DNA from: an uncultured Paracoccaceae bacterium
GTDB lineage: Bacteria; Pseudomonadota; Alphaproteobacteria; Rhodobacterales; Rhodobacteraceae
DNA: 64,000 nt
Assembly (NCBI GenBank): GCA_947493745.1
Contig: CANLSM010000006.1
Span: 1 to 64,000, forward strand
Direction of reading: 5' to 3'
Both the position numbers and the translations under genes were made by a program. Every line of letters begins with the position of its first letter. The first letter of the stretch is position 1. The notes under the pieces were generated by a model that was not told the origin of the DNA, ran no database searches, and worked only from the letters and a program-made list of their open reading frames with translations. Below are positions 63,225 to 64,000 of this stretch, one piece after another.

Positions 63225-64000
63225 GTCAAAGCCTCCTCCAGCGCGGAGGCACAGGCGCAGTTGCCGCCGTGGCCATCGACTTCCGCAACCATCGAGCGGA
63301 TCACATCCATGACCATCGGGCTTCCGGCGGCGAAGGCGCGCAGCACGCCGTGATGCGAGACCGGGGCTGCGTCCTCTTCGCCCGCGACTTCCTTGGCGGC
63401 CACATCATAGTCGGTGATGTAGGAGATGTTGGTGTAGCAAAGCTCCATCTCGCGGGCGAGCACCACCTCGGGATACTGGGTCATGTTGATCGTGTGCCAG
63501 CCCTGCTGGGAAAACCACCGGCTTTCGGCCGCACTGGAAAAGCGCGGCCCCTCGATCACGACGACGGTGCCTTCGGAATGGGCGGTCGCACCCGCCTTCT
63601 TCAGGGCCTTCACCGCAGTATCCCGCAAGCGGTCGCAATAGGGATAGGCAGAACTGATATGTCCGCCCTGTGCGCCGTTGAAAATGGTGTCCTTGCGCCG
63701 CCTCGTGCGATCCACGAACTGGTTGGTGACGACGAAATCGCCTCTGCGGTAATCGCGCTGCAGGCTGCCCACGGTATTGAAACCGAGCACCTGACTGACC
63801 CCCAGTGACTTCAGAGCCGCAAGGTTGGCCATGTAGGGGACATCGGAGGGCAAGTAGTCATGATTTTTCCCGTGCCGGGGCAGGAAGGCGATCGGTTTGC
63901 CGTCAATCTTGCCAACGCTGATGGGCGCACTCGGCTTGCCGTAGCGGGTCTCGGGCTCGAACTCTTTCACGTCGTCGAGCAAGGTGTAGAATCCGGTTCC
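63221..64000 (-). CDS. MTA phosphorylase-like nucleoside phosphorylase (5' end outside window)
   Basis: The frame is open to the window edge (GTGFYTLLDDVKEF at the boundary), so the start is missing; 260 residues are visible. Signatures of the PNP/MTAP family: LPRHGKNHDYLPSDVPYMANLAALKSLGV, NTVGSLQRDYRRGDFVVTNQFVDRT and NMTQYPEVVLAREMELCYTNISYITDYD (Asp in TDYD points to 6-aminopurines, as in MTA phosphorylase). It would split methylthioadenosine or a related adenosine derivative with phosphate. First visible gene of the operon. Confidence 0.85.
   Translation of the reverse strand, partial: GTGFYTLLDDVKEFEPETRYGKPSAPISVGKIDGKPIAFLPRHGKNHDYLPSDVPYMANLAALKSLGVSQVLGFNTVGSLQRDYRRGDFVVTNQFVDRTRRRKDTIFNGAQGGHISSAYPYCDRLRDTAVKALKKAGATAHSEGTVVVIEGPRFSSAAESRWFSQQGWHTINMTQYPEVVLAREMELCYTNISYITDYDVAAKEVAGEEDAAPVSHHGVLRAFAAGSPMVMDVIRSMVAEVDGHGGNCACASALEEALT

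Noticed and set aside
1-64000. CRISPR arrays, tRNA and rRNA genes
   Set aside because: No regularly spaced short repeats and no cloverleaf or rRNA signatures were recognised on reading.

Overview
The window looks like chromosome (or a large replicon) of an alphaproteobacterium, most likely a marine Rhodobacteraceae/Roseobacter-group member. The basis is GC-rich coding sequence, the style of the C-P lyase and phenylacetate operons, an HvrA-like H-NS protein, and a sigma factor/DUF6768 pair. This is recognition of gene families, not a database match.

Layout. (1) 0-6.5 kb: an MFS and an EamA exporter, several small hypothetical genes, dispersed degenerate intergenic repeats, and an ECF sigma factor with a DUF6768 membrane protein. 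(2) 6.8-16.7 kb, accessory region: a broken zinc-ribbon gene, a transglutaminase-like exported protein, a 'mini-Rhs' secreted toxin (Sec signal, RHS stub, RNase A-like domain) with its immunity gene, an orphan VirD4/TraD-like coupling ATPase with a winged-helix partner, a ParD/ParE pair, AlpA, H-NS, and a small conserved gene stopped by an in-frame TGA. Two ungapped copies of a ~120-bp element, each ending in a hairpin with a different stem sequence, lie in this region. (3) 16.8-26.4 kb: a compact type II secretion system (GspK, prepilin peptidase, GspG, J, I, F, D, C/N-like, M, L, E). (4) 26.4-36.3 kb: a polymorphic-toxin locus read on the minus strand, comprising a 2350-residue Sec-exported SpvB/FG-GAP/RHS protein, its presumed immunity gene, an IS3-type remnant, and two displaced Hint-toxin tips with immunity genes that run up to the 3' end of gspE. 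(5) 36.5-43.5 kb: the C-P lyase locus phnF // phnGHIJKLNM. (6) 43.7-52.6 kb: phenylacetate catabolism, paaABCDE, paaI-paaK-tetR on the opposite strand, and paaZ-paaX. (7) 52.7-56.7 kb: a SWIM zinc-finger/DUF6493 pair. (8) 56.7-64 kb: a minus-strand set with a cytochrome P450, HD hydrolase, MFS exporter, histidine phosphatase, two divergent S-adenosylhomocysteine hydrolase-like proteins and an MTA phosphorylase-like protein that runs off the window.

How the parts fit. phn and paa are ordinary catabolic modules for phosphonate phosphorus and aromatic carbon. The T2SS beside Sec-signal-bearing Rhs toxins suggests, by inference only, that the Rhs proteins leave the cell through that T2SS rather than a T6SS, for which no gene is seen here. 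The last block looks like SAM-derived nucleoside chemistry: either salvage, or a small nucleoside natural-product pathway with its own exporter. This block and the Rhs/T2SS locus are the best candidates for something undescribed.
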